A stretch of DNA of 64,000 bases from Terfezia claveryi (GCA_015179025.1 WHUX01000154.1:1-64000), one strand, 5' to 3'; positions 19,749-32,993 are shown, counted from the first letter of the stretch. A program made the numbers and translations. The notes: a model not told the origin generated them from the sequence alone.

Positions 19749-21505
19749 ACAACTAGCTATTCTTTTCTTTTGTTTCTAACACAATTTTCATCTCGAGTGG
19801 ATATTTTCTTTTGAATTTTCGATCGATCAAATAAACCAATTTTTACTAGCTTAGGCTCTGAACAGTCCAAATTAACAAAACAATTTTCTCACGCAAGATA
19901 CTCAGGTACCTGAAGATAACAAAGTAGTGTCATCAAAACGCGCTGTTGTGATGGCCCCGTTCTCTCATGTTAAAAGACTCGGAACAACGGGCAAACTATC
20001 TAAAACAATGAGTGAACTGTATGGGATGCAAACTGCTGATTGGGTTAATAGAAATTTGATAAGAGCCCTCACTAAGAAATTCGTTACCAGTCACTGTGCA
20101 AATCCACTCTCTTTCTTCCTCTGTCAAAATCGTAGGCCTCGATCGGGAGCCAGCTTCCTCTCATCTTCAGGTGACTCTCAATGGCTAACTTCCTATCAAA
20201 AAAATACATCACGGAGCTGGTGGCGGTCATATATATGTATACCATTAGTCTACGCGCACATAGAGATTTCACACCAAATTGGCAAAAACTGCCCTTTGAC
20301 CGAAAAATACAAACAATCCACAAATAGGCTTGGTACTCTCAGGTGCAGAAATTATTCCTTATTTTCCTATATAAATTTTGGCGGGACCGGGGCACCGTTT
20401 CTTATAACGCGACACCACTGTAGTAATTTCGCTGCCAATCAAATTCAGTAGCGCCATCTTAGACAATTCTAGCTGTACAGGCCAGTTAAGGTAGGCTCGC
20501 CACTCCACGAATGTATGTCTGCCAGTCAGTTGAAGTAGGCTTGTACTGATAAAGTACATAAATGGTAGGTTATCCCGCAGTTACATCTCCGAACTAACTC
20601 CTACATCATTATTGAGAATAAAATTAATTCATATTCCTTCGACTTCGATTTGTGGTTGGCAAGTAACTTTCCCAAACGCATTCGTATGAAAATACTGTGT
20701 CCCCATCTTCTAGAGTCTCCGGCTGACATTCAAAAGCTATAATTCCTACCTTGATATGAAGCCCTTCTTTAGTTTGTATTCACTTACTGGAGATAGGTAG
20801 AACATATAGCATTGTTGATTTCTGACAGATTTCCTTGAAAAGTGGCACTTTTGGTCTGAAAATGGTGGTGTGTGGAAGCTAGATACTAAGTTATCGAGAT
20901 GTTCTTAATTGCCTTTCTCCATTTGTTTTCCCCATCCATAAACTAACCCCTGTGGGGACAGCACTCTCAGTTATTCACTTCTACATACAACTTGCTAGAA
21001 ATTTCTAAATATCTGAAGTTGATATCCCCCAGCCCTCATAGCTCACTTCATGGCCAGTTACAACTGGCTGCCTCTAAACGAACCTTTTGCAAATTTTCGA
21101 CCTTGACCAGCAACGAAATACTAGGTAGCCTAAGCCATAAAATCTTAAGCTTCTTAGACTTGAGTTTGTCTATGTAATAAACTGTAGAAATTTCTCGAGG
21201 TAAACTTTGGATACACATATACTTCTCATGATGCAAAACAGAGGTTTATCTTACATTACTCTCATCTCAATTTCCCATTTGGGTAGCTCTTGACCGAACT
21301 CAGCAGGTCTAGTTCTACGCCTTCGATCTGAAGAAAAATCCTGGTGTATCTATACTCTATGCCATCAATTCCAGATTTCACCCATGCTCTCGCAGCCTAG
21401 CTTGCTACCGTGACGACCTTGGACCAATTGGGTTTCCCAAATAATTCGTTCCCTCAGTTTCCAACTTCTCAATTGATAATATAAAATGACCAGTGGCCCA
21501 ACCCA
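19749..21505. other. Intergenic, nothing recognised
   Basis: Open frames here are short and lack family features. I see no repeat array or RNA gene. Confidence 0.45.
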
Positions 21506-22186
21506 TTACAACCCACCAGTGGCTCGCACGGTGCCATAGTAAGTATCCGCAAGCCGCTTGCAGGCAATCTCCTTGATGAATCCGTGCTTATCGCACTCAT
21601 TGTACAAATCGGACTTGAACTGGTTGTCAATCCTCAGCCTGATGGACTTGGTGAACCTCTTCTGGTTCTTGAAATTCCTGTAGCCAAAGTCATGTCTCTG
21701 GCAAGAGTGGAGGAAGTTGAATCTGGCCGGCCTGTCAGGAGAGTTGCTGCAGCCATCATCATCCCAGATTACGGTCCCGGGACTCTTCTTGCGCTTTGCT
21801 GCGAGGAAGCTGCTGATGCTTGTTCTAAAGCAAAGACGATCGGTTGCTTCGTTTGGGGTCTCGCGGCGCTGAATCATTGCGAGGCCGCGCTCCCAAATGG
21901 ATTCACGGCGCTCGTGGCCATCAGGAAGCTCGTCACGCTCAAGGATAATTTCATCTTCGATATCGCCCCGGGCCATAATACCGTAATTGTTGTCCCACTC
22001 CTCCAACACACCATTATCAAACTCCTCATCATTGGCGAGTTCCTCACAGTCTTCAACATCACCACGCATATCATCAGTGATGGCATCGTAGTCAATTTCA
22101 GGTTCAGAGTTTGCAATCTCTATAGCGATAGGCGCAGGGACTGTAATTGCCGCAGTTTTTGCAACTATGGAGAGGGAGAAGAGCAC
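21506..22186 (-). CDS. Secreted fungal-type phospholipase A2
   Basis: The C-terminal third matches the fungal/prokaryotic phospholipase A2 fold, also known from a truffle surface enzyme. It has DGCSNSP, then the catalytic His-Asp pair in SCQRHDFGYRN (about residues 165-166 of this frame), then RIDNQFKSDLYNEC. Five cysteines (about 119, 146, 162, 198, 209) could give two disulfides. A basic site, AAKRKKSPG, just before the domain suggests proteolytic release from an acidic propeptide. The enzyme would hydrolyse the sn-2 ester of phospholipids outside the cell. The start is unclear: the first residues look like a signal peptide, but no in-frame ATG precedes them. The nearest upstream ATG (22205-22203) is one base out of frame and overlaps a TATAAATATG string. 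The next in-frame ATG, 22069, would lose the signal peptide. Confidence 0.8.
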   Translation of the reverse strand: MLFSLSIVAKTAAITVPAPIAIEIANSEPEIDYDAITDDMRGDVEDCEELANDEEFDNGVLEEWDNNYGIMARGDIEDEIILERDELPDGHERRESIWERGLAMIQRRETPNEATDRLCFRTSISSFLAAKRKKSPGTVIWDDDGCSNSPDRPARFNFLHSCQRHDFGYRNFKNQKRFTKSIRLRIDNQFKSDLYNECDKHGFIKEIACKRLADTYYGTVRATGGL

Positions 22187-22205
22187 AGGATTGCGATAAT
22201 TTCAT

Positions 22206-25022
22206 ATTTATAGTGATGCTGTTGCAAGGAAGGCTTGATGGAGGACTAGGATTTGGTGATTGGGGGAGGATTGACCGTTATTGTTGCTCGGTAAGTGAGT
22301 ATGGAGCTGTTGAAGAGGGACAGGACTCACTGCCTTTATACCTAGATTTCAGCTGTACTTGTGCTGTTTCACTTAGAATTAGCTTATAGTCTATCATTTA
22401 CAGAATATTATAGGCCACATGTATAGTTTCTCTCAATTCCAATAAGCAAGCAATTTAGTTCGTGCACTTGGAATTAGAATCATAACAATTTCTACACTAT
22501 ATCAAAAAAAATCAGGCTGTTATATGCTCTCATGCGGTGATTCTACTCAGGTTGAGAGCCATGAAGTGGTAGCTAAGTGGTTGCTATGTATGTACCATTC
22601 CCCATACAAATTTATATTGTAACCCTTCATGTACCTCTATATCAGTCAACTTTTGAGCCTTGTATACATAGCTTTGCTTTGATTTATGTTCTTATTCTAT
22701 AATATTAGGAGCTTTGAATAGTCTCAGTTCATCCTTCAAAGGCCTTATAGTGATTATTTTGTTGTAAAAACAACCAAGAGCGAAGACTATGTGTTAGAAC
22801 TGTACATGTTTCGCTTTCATGTGGACCTTATAATTACACAATATGCATAGTGTATCTCCACAAACCTAACAGGGGTCATGGTTTTACCGACCGCTAGTAA
22901 CAAAACTTCCTCGCCGATACCGATGTCATTGAGGTTAGATGCTACTATCGACATGTGGTACAAGGGGCTCCATCCTGACATCTCTTCTATTTACCGGTAG
23001 TTGGTTATCCTTGCCCAGGACCCCTGGCAAGGATTTATGGCATCACAACAGCAAGGAGTGGAGCCACGTTCCTTACTGCTGTCAGTCAGGCTAGGGGATA
23101 GGTACCCGGGCCTCGCTCGGATGTCCAATCAATTGGATCTACCCAGATTTTAAGCTTAAACATTAATCGAGCTCCTATTTTTGTCGAGGCACATTCACAT
23201 TGTGAATGGATGGATTGTGGACCACTGCGAACCTTCTTTCAGAATGTTTTCCCAAAGTGAAGCTTGATGCATACAATCCATTACACAGTGCCAGGTCATA
23301 CCTACAAGTCTGTACAGTAGACCAAACCGCTCATTTGCTGGAAATCAACCAAGTAACGGTTCTCGTGCAACCTTTTACATGCAAATCTGCATGAGAGCAG
23401 CTGGTACCGTGTATTGCCAGCCCTCTGCAACTCATGGGAGTAAACCAGGGAAATATATGTGAAACATTTCAATCGGTGCCATATGTATGGTAGGACGCCT
23501 CTGCAGCTGGCTGAGATTCTTATGTTTTCCTTTGCATACGCATCGGATAGCCGTACCGTGCATCGCGGCTAGTTTCCAGTAATTTTAACAATATTTTGAT
23601 GTATTGGTAAGTAGGTTACGGTATAGTTTAATTTGGATTCAGGAGAATCTCTTTGGAGTTGCATATTGAGCTCGAACCAGAGAGGGGCCCAGGGTTTATA
23701 CTAGTATTTCTCCGCAGTTTGAAAGTAAGTAGGTATATTCTCCATCCATATGAGATGTACTCCGTACGACAAGATTTAAAACAGATTGTTAGACCCAACG
23801 GGAATAGCTTCAGCTACCAGCGGCCGAATACCTTGCTCTCAGTTTTGTGCTTACATGCTTACCGGTATGTACTGTATGTAAGTGTAACACGAAATACCCG
23901 CCGCCTCGGTACTTAGTCCCACTCTCATACCTGTATTGTACTGTATGTACAGTACCTGCCTTTGTTACACCCCCACAAGTAAACCATGTCAAAACCATTT
24001 AAGTACGGCCTACGGTAGTAGGCTACAAAGAAACCTTGTCTGCACGGATTTGCCGATAACCTCTACCCATGTCGGTAAACCCGGTCACAATGCGCCGATA
24101 TTGTGCGACGTTCCTGAGCGTCATACCTAGTTATAGTTTGTCCCTTTTTCCACACACTGCTGCTACTACATACACATAACAATACCATAAGCTATCATCC
24201 ACCCAAGCCCATTCCTTTCCTAATACTGCAGCAGTCATGCCGGGGCAGGCGCTGCTATCCGTTGCCATGCTTCTGACTGCGAAGTTGTACACATCACGGT
24301 ATTGAAGAAAGTATTGAGAGCACGTTGGCGTCTAGGAGGACGCAAGAGAGAGGGTGGAAATGGCCACTAGATCGAGGATTATTTTCACGTCTATTGGATT
24401 TGTGGAACTGGAAGACCGTATTATATAGTTAATTAAAAAGTCGGACTATATCCGCAGTATCCGCGGCGAGGCCTGCCATGCTGTGTGCTTTATGCAGAAG
24501 AAACTAATAGAAAGTAAGACAATAAGATGCACATGCAGTAATATAAGGCAGCCTAAAACGTCAACGGAGGGCCTCCGTATATGTGTAGGCAATCATATCC
24601 CCGCATATTACATACAATGAAAGACGAAAAGATTCATGTACAGTAAAACCATTCTAGATGCAAATGCAACAAGATCTTAACACTGTTAACACATTATGAG
24701 ATTGAATTTCAGAGGGCTTCCCTATTCTCTCATTTAATCCCCGTCAGCACTCCTCGTCCTTAGCCATGCGTTACCGTGCCGTGCGCTGGTCGTCGGATGT
24801 GTATCAAAATATCTGTGTACGCAAAGTTTATAACATGCAAAATAAAATGCAACAATGCAAGATGCGCTCATTTGACAGAATAAAAAAAAAATCCCATAAA
24901 CCATCCGTCGATTCTCAAGCATTTCCTCATGGTACATCAACCCTGTAAAACCCGAGAACATAAACAGGCAATATATAAAATACATCCAGAGCACAGCAAA
25001 CCTTGCCTCTAGAGAAAGGACA
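22206..25022. other. Intergenic, nothing recognised
   Basis: A small hairpin, TCCTTGCCCAGG against CCTGGCAAGGA, lies at about 23008-23033. No coding sequence with family resemblance was found on either strand. Confidence 0.4.
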
Positions 25023-27974
25023 TCAAGAGATAAAAGAACCTTCCACAACCTGGTGCACTGAGCAAATTGTTCCGATATCTTCGAGAATAGAGTCTTGGCT
25101 AAGCAATGGCCAAAATTCATCATCGTTTGTACGCCGTTGTGCTTTTAACTCCCACCCAGAACCGGCCCCGTTCTCCCATACGAACCATATAAGTTCCTTC
25201 CCTGTTGTTGACAATCTGGATGTGAGCTCTGCCTGTACGAGAAACTTAGTCCCGGAGTGATTGAAGCCTGCGTAACGAATGCGAAAAACTGATGAATTCG
25301 AAGCATTGGCTGTAGGTGAGCTGATAATTGTATGATATTCCATCGGCTGCATTGGAATGATATTCGGCCAGAGTTGGCAAGTGGTCTGGGATGCACAATC
25401 CTTCAGAAAGAGGTTAGAGCAACTGTTCGTTCTTGCATCCCATTCTGAATGGGCTTCGATGTACCCGTTACCAGAAACCGCAAGAAGGGTGGGTCTCAAG
25501 GCATGAACACCCAGCCTCGTCTTGGTCTGCAGGTCCCACGTTCCATGTGGGGTCTGAACCGTTATGCCATCACTACCAAACTGTAATCGCCCCTGCTGGT
25601 AGAGATCAGAATTTAGCAGGCCTGCTTCCGTTGGCATGAACGTATTAAGCTCATCATCAACCTTCCAACCTTCCTTTAAAATCCCCTGTCCCAATCGCAA
25701 GGATTCCATATCCCTGATGGCCCAGATATAAGTTATCAGGAGGGTTTGCACCTGCTCTGAACTTCGTTTCTCAGCCACAACCTGCAAACCCAGGTGCGTT
25801 GCACTCTTTGCGATAATGACCCGCTGTTTCCACCCAAAAAATCGCTTGGTCCAAATACTGTCTCTTCCAAGAATCAAACCAGTCTCCAGGTCTACGCATT
25901 CGAGCTGCAACGCGCCCCCGCTCCACGGCTGCTGGGCGACGTAGAAGACAATGCGTTCCGTGAGGTCAATAATACAGGGTTCGCGGCACCCGTTTATAAG
26001 TCCAATCATATATTTCCAATAATCTGGATCGAATTTCGTATGAATTATCTGGTCGCACTTACTTTGAGGAACCTCTTCAAAGGAGCCCAAAGTGGTGAAC
26101 TTGGCATGTAGATCGTCACAGATTGCAGATCTTCCCCTCTGGGATGATGAAAACGAATCCCTCGAGGATTGAGATACTTCCTGTACTAGCCCAAGAATGT
26201 TCACCGACTGTAAGATGTTGAGCCAGTGGAGGGCACGGCTAAAAAGCTTCATATTAGGATTGTCGAGCTCAAGGGAGCCCGCTTTGACCCAGCGCTTGAA
26301 TGTGCCAAAAACATAAGCTTGTGCTAAGGCAACTGCCTCAGAGTTGTGCTGATGGTTCCCACACAGCATGCTATTAAGGCTTTCCAACCAAGTCACAAAC
26401 TGGAAAGAGAGGACGAATGAGACTGTCCGCAGGGCACTGAGGGGTATGATGTCGCTAACCCGCTTCGCTGAGTACTGTAGCGGTATAATGGAAGCAAGAT
26501 GCCGCGGCCAGTTGAGTGCAGCGTATTCCAGCAATGAATAAAAAGGGCACAACTCTGACTCGCGATCTTGATTCGCGCCAGAATCTGACCTTACTTCGGG
26601 CGGATTCAAAAGGGGTGAATCGTCGAAGTCCATGTATCGTTTGGGTAGCCCGGCCATGATTTCAGACAAATCATTTTCGTCTGAATATTGAAATCCCATA
26701 CCACCCACCTGTGTCGAACCTAAACCCCCACTTGAGAACAGTAAATAAGTTGTACAGACGTACAATGCCTCTGCATGAGCCTCCCCGGAGCTGACAAAAA
26801 GGCCAGGGAACTTCTCAGCGAACCACCTGTATCGCTCTCTAGCTGGTTGATGGCAACCTTCATCGCAGATGCGCACAATTTTCTGCGTCAAATCAAAGGT
26901 AATTAACTGGCCAAACCAACATGTGAGGTAGTTTTGTGCCGTTTCTTCGGCCAGGGGCAGAATGTTATCTGCTTCGAATACCCGCGTGCTTGTATTGATA
27001 GCTGGTATGACAGAGAATTGAGGGAGTGTAAGAGGCTGGCCGGCGGCATAGAGAAAGTGTATTAGCCGCCTTTTCGTGGCAATTGGAAGCTCCAACAAGT
27101 CCAAGGGCCGTGAAAACGTCCTCGAGTCACTCGAGGTTTGATGCAGCAACTCCTGGCCATCACTGTCCAGGCTTTCTATGTTCGCTGGGGTCACGTGAAT
27201 CCGGAATTCACCCAACATGGGCCGCATCAAAATTGGACTATCCGCACTGGAGACAGTGGTTATGGGATGCTGTTGACTTATCATTTGATGTCCAGAAGGG
27301 TCATTAGGATCAAGAATCAAGTCCATCAGCCCTAAGAATGGTGGGTGCAGCATGTCGTTCTCTAATGAATTATTCCTCTCGCGGCTATAATTTTCATGCC
27401 TAGAACTCAGAAGCTCCCCAGTAGCCTCCACATTTTCCGGGCTACTACTTCCATCCTGTAAAGACGGCGACCGACCAGGGCTGACGCTGAGGCGACGACC
27501 GTGTGCTGGGTTCGAGGTTACTGTCGAACCTCGGGCTCGCCTGCTTCTCGGTGGAGAGCAAGGAAAGTCTCTCTCTGTGCAGAAATTGCAACGACTAGGC
27601 CATTGCCGGCCCTCGGGCAAACACTACACCTTGCAAATTCACTGGTGAGCTATAAGAACGGACAGAAGATAGACTCTCAAAAGTACTACGACTACTGCAC
27701 AATGAATGTTCCCACCTTATGATGTTTTTCACGGCAATGGTCGCATTTAAAGGAGCTAAGTTTCCGCCGCCGTGAGTCGACTTCGGTTTCCGAGCAACGG
27801 TAGCGGTGGCGAGCACACCAGGTACACTGGATCGAGTTCTGATAATCAAATATGCACTAGATTAAACGATGGAGTGTTAGTGTTGCAAATCCTCTATTAA
27901 TTGAATGTGGTATTTCATACACCTTGTTTGTCTTTAACACAGTTCATACACTTCCCTTCGAAGGGGCGATTCAT
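25023..27974 (-). CDS. Protein with two tandem Zn(II)2Cys6-type clusters and a long unrecognised C-terminal region
   Basis: My model has three exons, 27974-27921, 27856-27716 and 27623-25023, with GT-AG introns of 64 and 92 nt, both phase 0, giving 931 residues. The N-terminus holds four CX2CX6C half-sites: CMNCVKDKQGC, CTWCARHRYRC, CDHCREKHHKC and CNFCTERDFPC. Paired, they give CX2CX6C-X9-CX2CX6C and CX2CX6C-X10-CX2CX6C, two complete binuclear zinc clusters, the DNA-binding unit of fungal transcription factors. A Ser/Arg-rich linker follows. The rest (about 800 residues) has no domain I can name; EYAALNWPRHL resembles the region after NACHT domains in fungal ankyrin proteins, and the extreme C-terminus could be beta-rich. 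The small exons are supported mainly by the regular cysteine spacing. A regulatory role is inferred. Confidence 0.75.
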
Positions 27975-30900
27975 AATGTAATCTTTGGCGTTACAGAAGG
28001 CGAGAGAATCTACCACTCGCTCCTATCAGTACCTATAGCAGGGTATGCTACAGCTAGTATCACTGGTAGCGGCCTTCAATGTTGTAGTTGCTTCGGTCCT
28101 GGCTTGCTGGTCTAGGTAAATAGTTGCCGATAACGGGAGTATAGATATGATAATGTACTTGGATGAATTTATATAATTTCAAAAACACAGGAACTCATTT
28201 ACCATTTCATGATCAAATGATGGCTTGCATATCCCGAGACTACAGAATCTTGGAGAGCAACAGGACACGCGCGGGTGATAGGATCGATCCCGGATTGCCT
28301 GATAGCCTCGATCAAGCTATTCACTACTGTGATATTAACATGGCAGTGCAAAGCTATGGCGTTGACATAGGCTACCATATTTCGCGAAATGCGTCTCACC
28401 TGAACTCATGTGCTAAGCTTTTTCGCTGAGAAGGAAATAATCAAACATCAATCCTACTGATCTGTAAGGCACGTCCCATCGCGCACTTCGGTTTGGAGCC
28501 TCAAGCTTGTTCCCACATGGGGGCGCAGTGCTGTGGCCAGACATTAAGGTTTGCGAAGCGCGTAACCAATCTGAAGTACAGTAGAACTGTTCAATCCCGT
28601 TCGTGGAATCTTTCTAGAAGATCGCCGTTTTGGGTTGACAGAGGCTGAGCCAACCAGACTAACTGAACTTCGGACTGTTGATGTTGTAAGTACCTACCCT
28701 CCTGTGGAGGGTGTTGTGCCAACCAGACTAGTAAAGTACATACATTACATGTTCCGGTCGCTTGGCAATATGGCAGCCTATCCTGTTGCAATTTTATCCC
28801 TGATTGTGTTTGGAATTGAGGCTGGGTGTCATGACATGTCGACAGTGAGGCTTATTACATGAATAAGTATCTTAATTTTCTTCGCAACATAGGGATGTTG
28901 TTTAGCCAAAAAACATGTAAGGCTGAAAGCAAACATCTGATCTGATCGACAGACCCATGAAGACCACTTGATTCAAGTAGATTGGCGATCAAACACACAA
29001 CAGGGCTTAGAACTCATATAATGTGTGAATCTGCAGTCACTCTTGTAAATTAGTGGTATGCTGTCGAAAACTAGACGGTATATGTCAGTATTAATACCGA
29101 TCTGGTATGATCCTCTAATTCTTCTGTTTTTTCAAGAAACATTTTGAAGCCACGAACCTCATCAAGCAGGTGCCTAATAATACATGCCTTGTGACTTTTT
29201 CTGAAGTCCTCCAAAGATCAATACCTAAGACCAGTCACTGGGGGATTTTACAATCCAATTTTCAATAGAACTCTTGTGCTGCGACAAAGAAAGTGAACTA
29301 TAGCAAAACTGGCATCACTCCTGAACACCCGGTTGTAGCCTCCCGTGGAGGCCCTGGTTGGCCCCTCAGGAAGTTTTGGCTGCTAGTCTTGCTTAATTCG
29401 TTCTTATTGGACTCGTACCTTAACCTCTTGCAAGGCAGCACGGTTGCAACATACCCGGGAGGCGCAGTCTAATCAAGACTAGACAACAGGCAATGGGCAT
29501 ACCTAGGTCAAAACCGGTCAACCGAGATATATGGTGCCAACCAGACTAGGTGTCCCAATATTTCCAGCTGGTCATGTTGCGCACTAGTCAAACCGACAGG
29601 CTTGGCACGAACGAATTCGTGTGCATGCGTGCTGGTGTGCCAAAAACCACGTGGCTCACGCACGTGGTATGCTTGTATATTGAGAATGCTTATTCAGCGA
29701 CTCCGAGGAATTATCAAAGATCGCCATATTATCAACCCTATCGTGGCTATCCAAACCCCTCCATCTCTATGATATCATAGCCTATATAAAGTTGGATACC
29801 TAGATTATTCATACTACCATACAAATTTTGTATGGGGCAACCTAGTATGGCTATCACAGAAGTGCACCCTAGAGCCTGATTTCTTGATATGCTTTAGCAA
29901 TCCACTTCAGAAAGAGATTCCATGTGCACAAAGTTATTCCTAGCTCTTTCGAACTCTGGAGAATTTTTGTTAAAGCAGCAATCCAATCCCGGTGCAAAAC
30001 GGCGAAGGCTAATGGCACGGAGCTATACATACTTAATTATGGCGAGACTTTTCCTTCCTACACAACTACCGCTAATCTGATCAAAACCTAACCCACTGAA
30101 TTTCATTATTAAGGGAAATAGCTCCTGACATATGCACCTGAAAACTGGAATGAACCAAGTTTAATGGGGATCCACAAATCAAAAAAATCTCCAAAACCTA
30201 ACCTTTATAGCTAGCTATCTCTAGGTATTCATGTATGGCACATCACTAGCTTGCTTCTTGATCAGTCGGGATAACGGCCTACTGTATGAACACATTTTTA
30301 TTTGAATCCCAGAAAAGAATACCAATAAGCTAAACCGAATTCGAGGAGAATCTTCAGCTGGTGTCAGTTCACCTGGACAACTGCAAATTAAAACAAAAGA
30401 AAATGAAATCTGATATCAGTGCTTGCGTATGCTATAACTAGTACAAAAAGATTGGTTTCCCAGCCCACGTTGTAAAGTACGGTTATATCTTGTTTCGCTT
30501 TCCAAGAATTGCTCCGAGGCACATTGACCAGTTCGCTCTCCGGGTCCGTGGAGCATATGTCAATCTGCCGCACTATTTTACTTAAAATAGCAATTACTAA
30601 TAAGTATTCTAGACCTTACCTTAAGGAAGCTGTTCCCGGTGCCCTGACAACGGTCCACGTAACACACAGGAACCTCTTTGTTTATTCGACGAAGGAAGGC
30701 CTTATGATTATTGGTATGATTATACTTTACACTATAAGTTGCCCAACGAGATCGATTTATAACCAACTTCCACGTGACTTGCCTAGGATATAATTACTAG
30801 ATCGAGTATGTGAATACCGACTAGGCTATGGCAGATCTGCATCAATATTACGTCTAATGAATGCAAAAATGAGAACAGGATAAGGTGAGATTGCAATGGA

Positions 30901-31032
30901 TGGCTTCTAGTAGAATCCACAGGTAAGGAGTGTATACCGTGAAAATAGGCCGTATTTAATGTTCGTAATCTCCTCCCCACAGCACATCCACAAACTGCAA
31001 GTGTATTATCACAAAGCCCAAAATCCATCGAA
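27975..31032. other. Intergenic, nothing recognised except dispersed motifs
   Basis: GCCAACCAGACTA occurs at 28649, 28718 and 29536, and a 30-bp stretch at 29283-29312 reappears at 32224-32253. No gene is supported. Confidence 0.4.
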
Positions 31033-31851
31033 ATGTTACAAATGTCGAGTACCGTTCTATCTCTGCTGGGTTTCTTGTACCTCCTAGGGTGTGGCTTTGT
31101 TGCAGCCTACCCTACAGCAGCGGAAAACATCCACGAGCGGCAATTTCCAGATATCAAGCGGAACCTGACTGTACGTGCATTTTTTTTTTTTTAAATAGAA
31201 ATAACCTGATTTGCTTGGACTATAGAACTTTTGTCTAATATCTATTAGTTTGATGATATCTTCATTCCCAACGAAAAATGGTGCAACTCTACAAAAATAC
31301 CCACTCCTTACCATGAGTATATCCTTCAAAGCCTAGCAACAGAACACTGCCCCAGTAAACCAGCCAAAGTGTACAATACCACGCAAACCGCTCGTTGCAA
31401 GGAACATGCCGATCACCAAGGACCATTCTGGAGAGCCTATTCCTGGCCAAACGTGATCACTGCTGGAGGCACCCTAAATATTTCCCGAGCAGGACCCTGG
31501 CGGGAGGGAGGCTTTGGGGTTCTTTCACTTTCATTGGGAAGTGAGAAAGATATGGGAGTGAGTGGAGAAGACCCGACTGGTGCTATTATTCGGGTATACA
31601 TGGATGGAAAGTCGAGAACGGGCGGTAATATTGCCTCGACAGAGTTTGATTTTCGAGCACCGCCATCGACTTGGGGTAACTATGGCCCGTGGCCGGTATC
31701 TACTACGGCGGGCTTTGATATTGGGTTGAGGGAATTTCATATGCGAGCGGAATATAGGTGGACTCGACATAATGGCACCCAAGCTGTCAAGCCAGTCTCG
31801 ACGCTCTGGGTGGATCATGTGCAGGTTAGAATAGCAAAGTTGGATGATTAG
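31033..31851 (+). CDS. Small secreted protein of unknown function
   Basis: ATG 31033 opens with a clear signal peptide (SSTVLSLLGFLYLLGCGF). Exon 1 (31033-31170) ends at GTACGTGC, a 78-nt intron with a long T run ends in TTAG at 31248, and exon 2 (31249-31851) continues in phase 0, giving 246 residues. A dibasic site, KR, lies after about residue 42 and could mark propeptide cleavage. The mature part has cysteines near its start (WCNS, HCPS, ARCKEH) and several N-glycosylation motifs (NLT, NST, NTT, NIS, NGT). The aromatic-rich body (GPFWRAYSWPNVITAGG, WGNYGPWPV) is not a family I recognise; a carbohydrate-binding or wall role is possible but unproven. Upstream sequence shows no clear TATA box. 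Confidence 0.75.
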
Positions 31852-32993
31852 GGTCTCTAAATTCGGTTCCTCCAATTTCTATCACTATTTCAGCATATTG
31901 TAGCTATATGTTCTCTGTACTGAAACATGCACGGAAAAACATGCAAGGAAAAACATGCAAGTAAAAAATCTGGTTTCATCAACTTAGCTCCAAAACTTTA
32001 TATCTCTGGTCGTAAAATGTGACGCTGTTAGTTTTCAGTAGTGAATACCCATCTCAAACTTTTATGCCTTTTCAAGGAAACGTATTGGTATTAAGAACAT
32101 CGTTCACGTGCGTGCCTGATATAGGCCTTCCTGAAATCTTTCCAAATCCCAAACTTTATCGAGGACACAGGTAACGCTTCCCCCCATCCATTTTTCAACA
32201 AATTTCTCTTTCCACAAGTCTGTGACAATGAAAGTGAACTATAGCAAATCGGGTATCTTGAGCCCCACTGTGGAATATATGTACTTACATATCAACAATC
32301 AAGGTACAGAAATACTTCAAACCAGAAGCCGAAATACGAATACCAATCTTGTCTCAATTGTTACTAAGACCACTATGTTGTCATCTGGATTCCAAACAGA
32401 TTGCTCCACCTCCAAAACAGGAACATATCTGCTGGTAAATCACAGAATCAATTCTATATTGCGCACGAACAGTAATTACATACATAGTGGAAGAAATAGA
32501 TGATAATTCTCTGTTTATACATGCCAGACCAACAGTTGAGCCTAGATAAATTTGGATATAAAGGAGCTGGCCGAAACCTATGTTTCTTATTGATGAAGCG
32601 CTGAAAATAAATTGTGAAGGAAAAGATACAACACTCAGAGCCCAAACTAGCACCTATATGCATTGCATTGATATATTCGACCATTCGATAGTTCCCTATA
32701 GTAGTTCCCGGCTAGTTGCACACATCCCAGAATTGATAATCGACATCGACCCCTCATGACCTCTTAACCCGAGGCCGGTGGTATTTGACACATACGGTTG
32801 GGTAGTAATAAATTGCTCCAATTTTCCCGAACGATGCTATGTTAGGTATTTCTCCGGGGTAGAGAAGGAAGACTTCTTCTCGGAAGATAGAACTCGGTTC
32901 CTGTCCCTCCGGCGACAGGCTCTAGATCTGTTGACATCGGGGAAATTTTCTTTCATGTTAAATTAGCATCCCATCCTCAATCTCGCCTAGGGA
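31852..32993. other. Intergenic, nothing recognised
   Basis: A short decamer-type repeat, 'ggaaaaacatgcaa', occurs twice near 31932-31960. No gene is seen. Confidence 0.4.

Noticed and set aside
19927..20451. 174-codon plus-strand frame
   Set aside because: It needs a non-ATG start, has no domain and ordinary intergenic composition.
21584..22213. 209-codon plus-strand frame opposite the phospholipase
   Set aside because: It is the antisense shadow of a gene with clear catalytic motifs.
29821..29850. Possible small hairpin around CATACAAATTTTGTATG
   Set aside because: It is a short AT-rich inverted repeat of the kind expected by chance in this composition.
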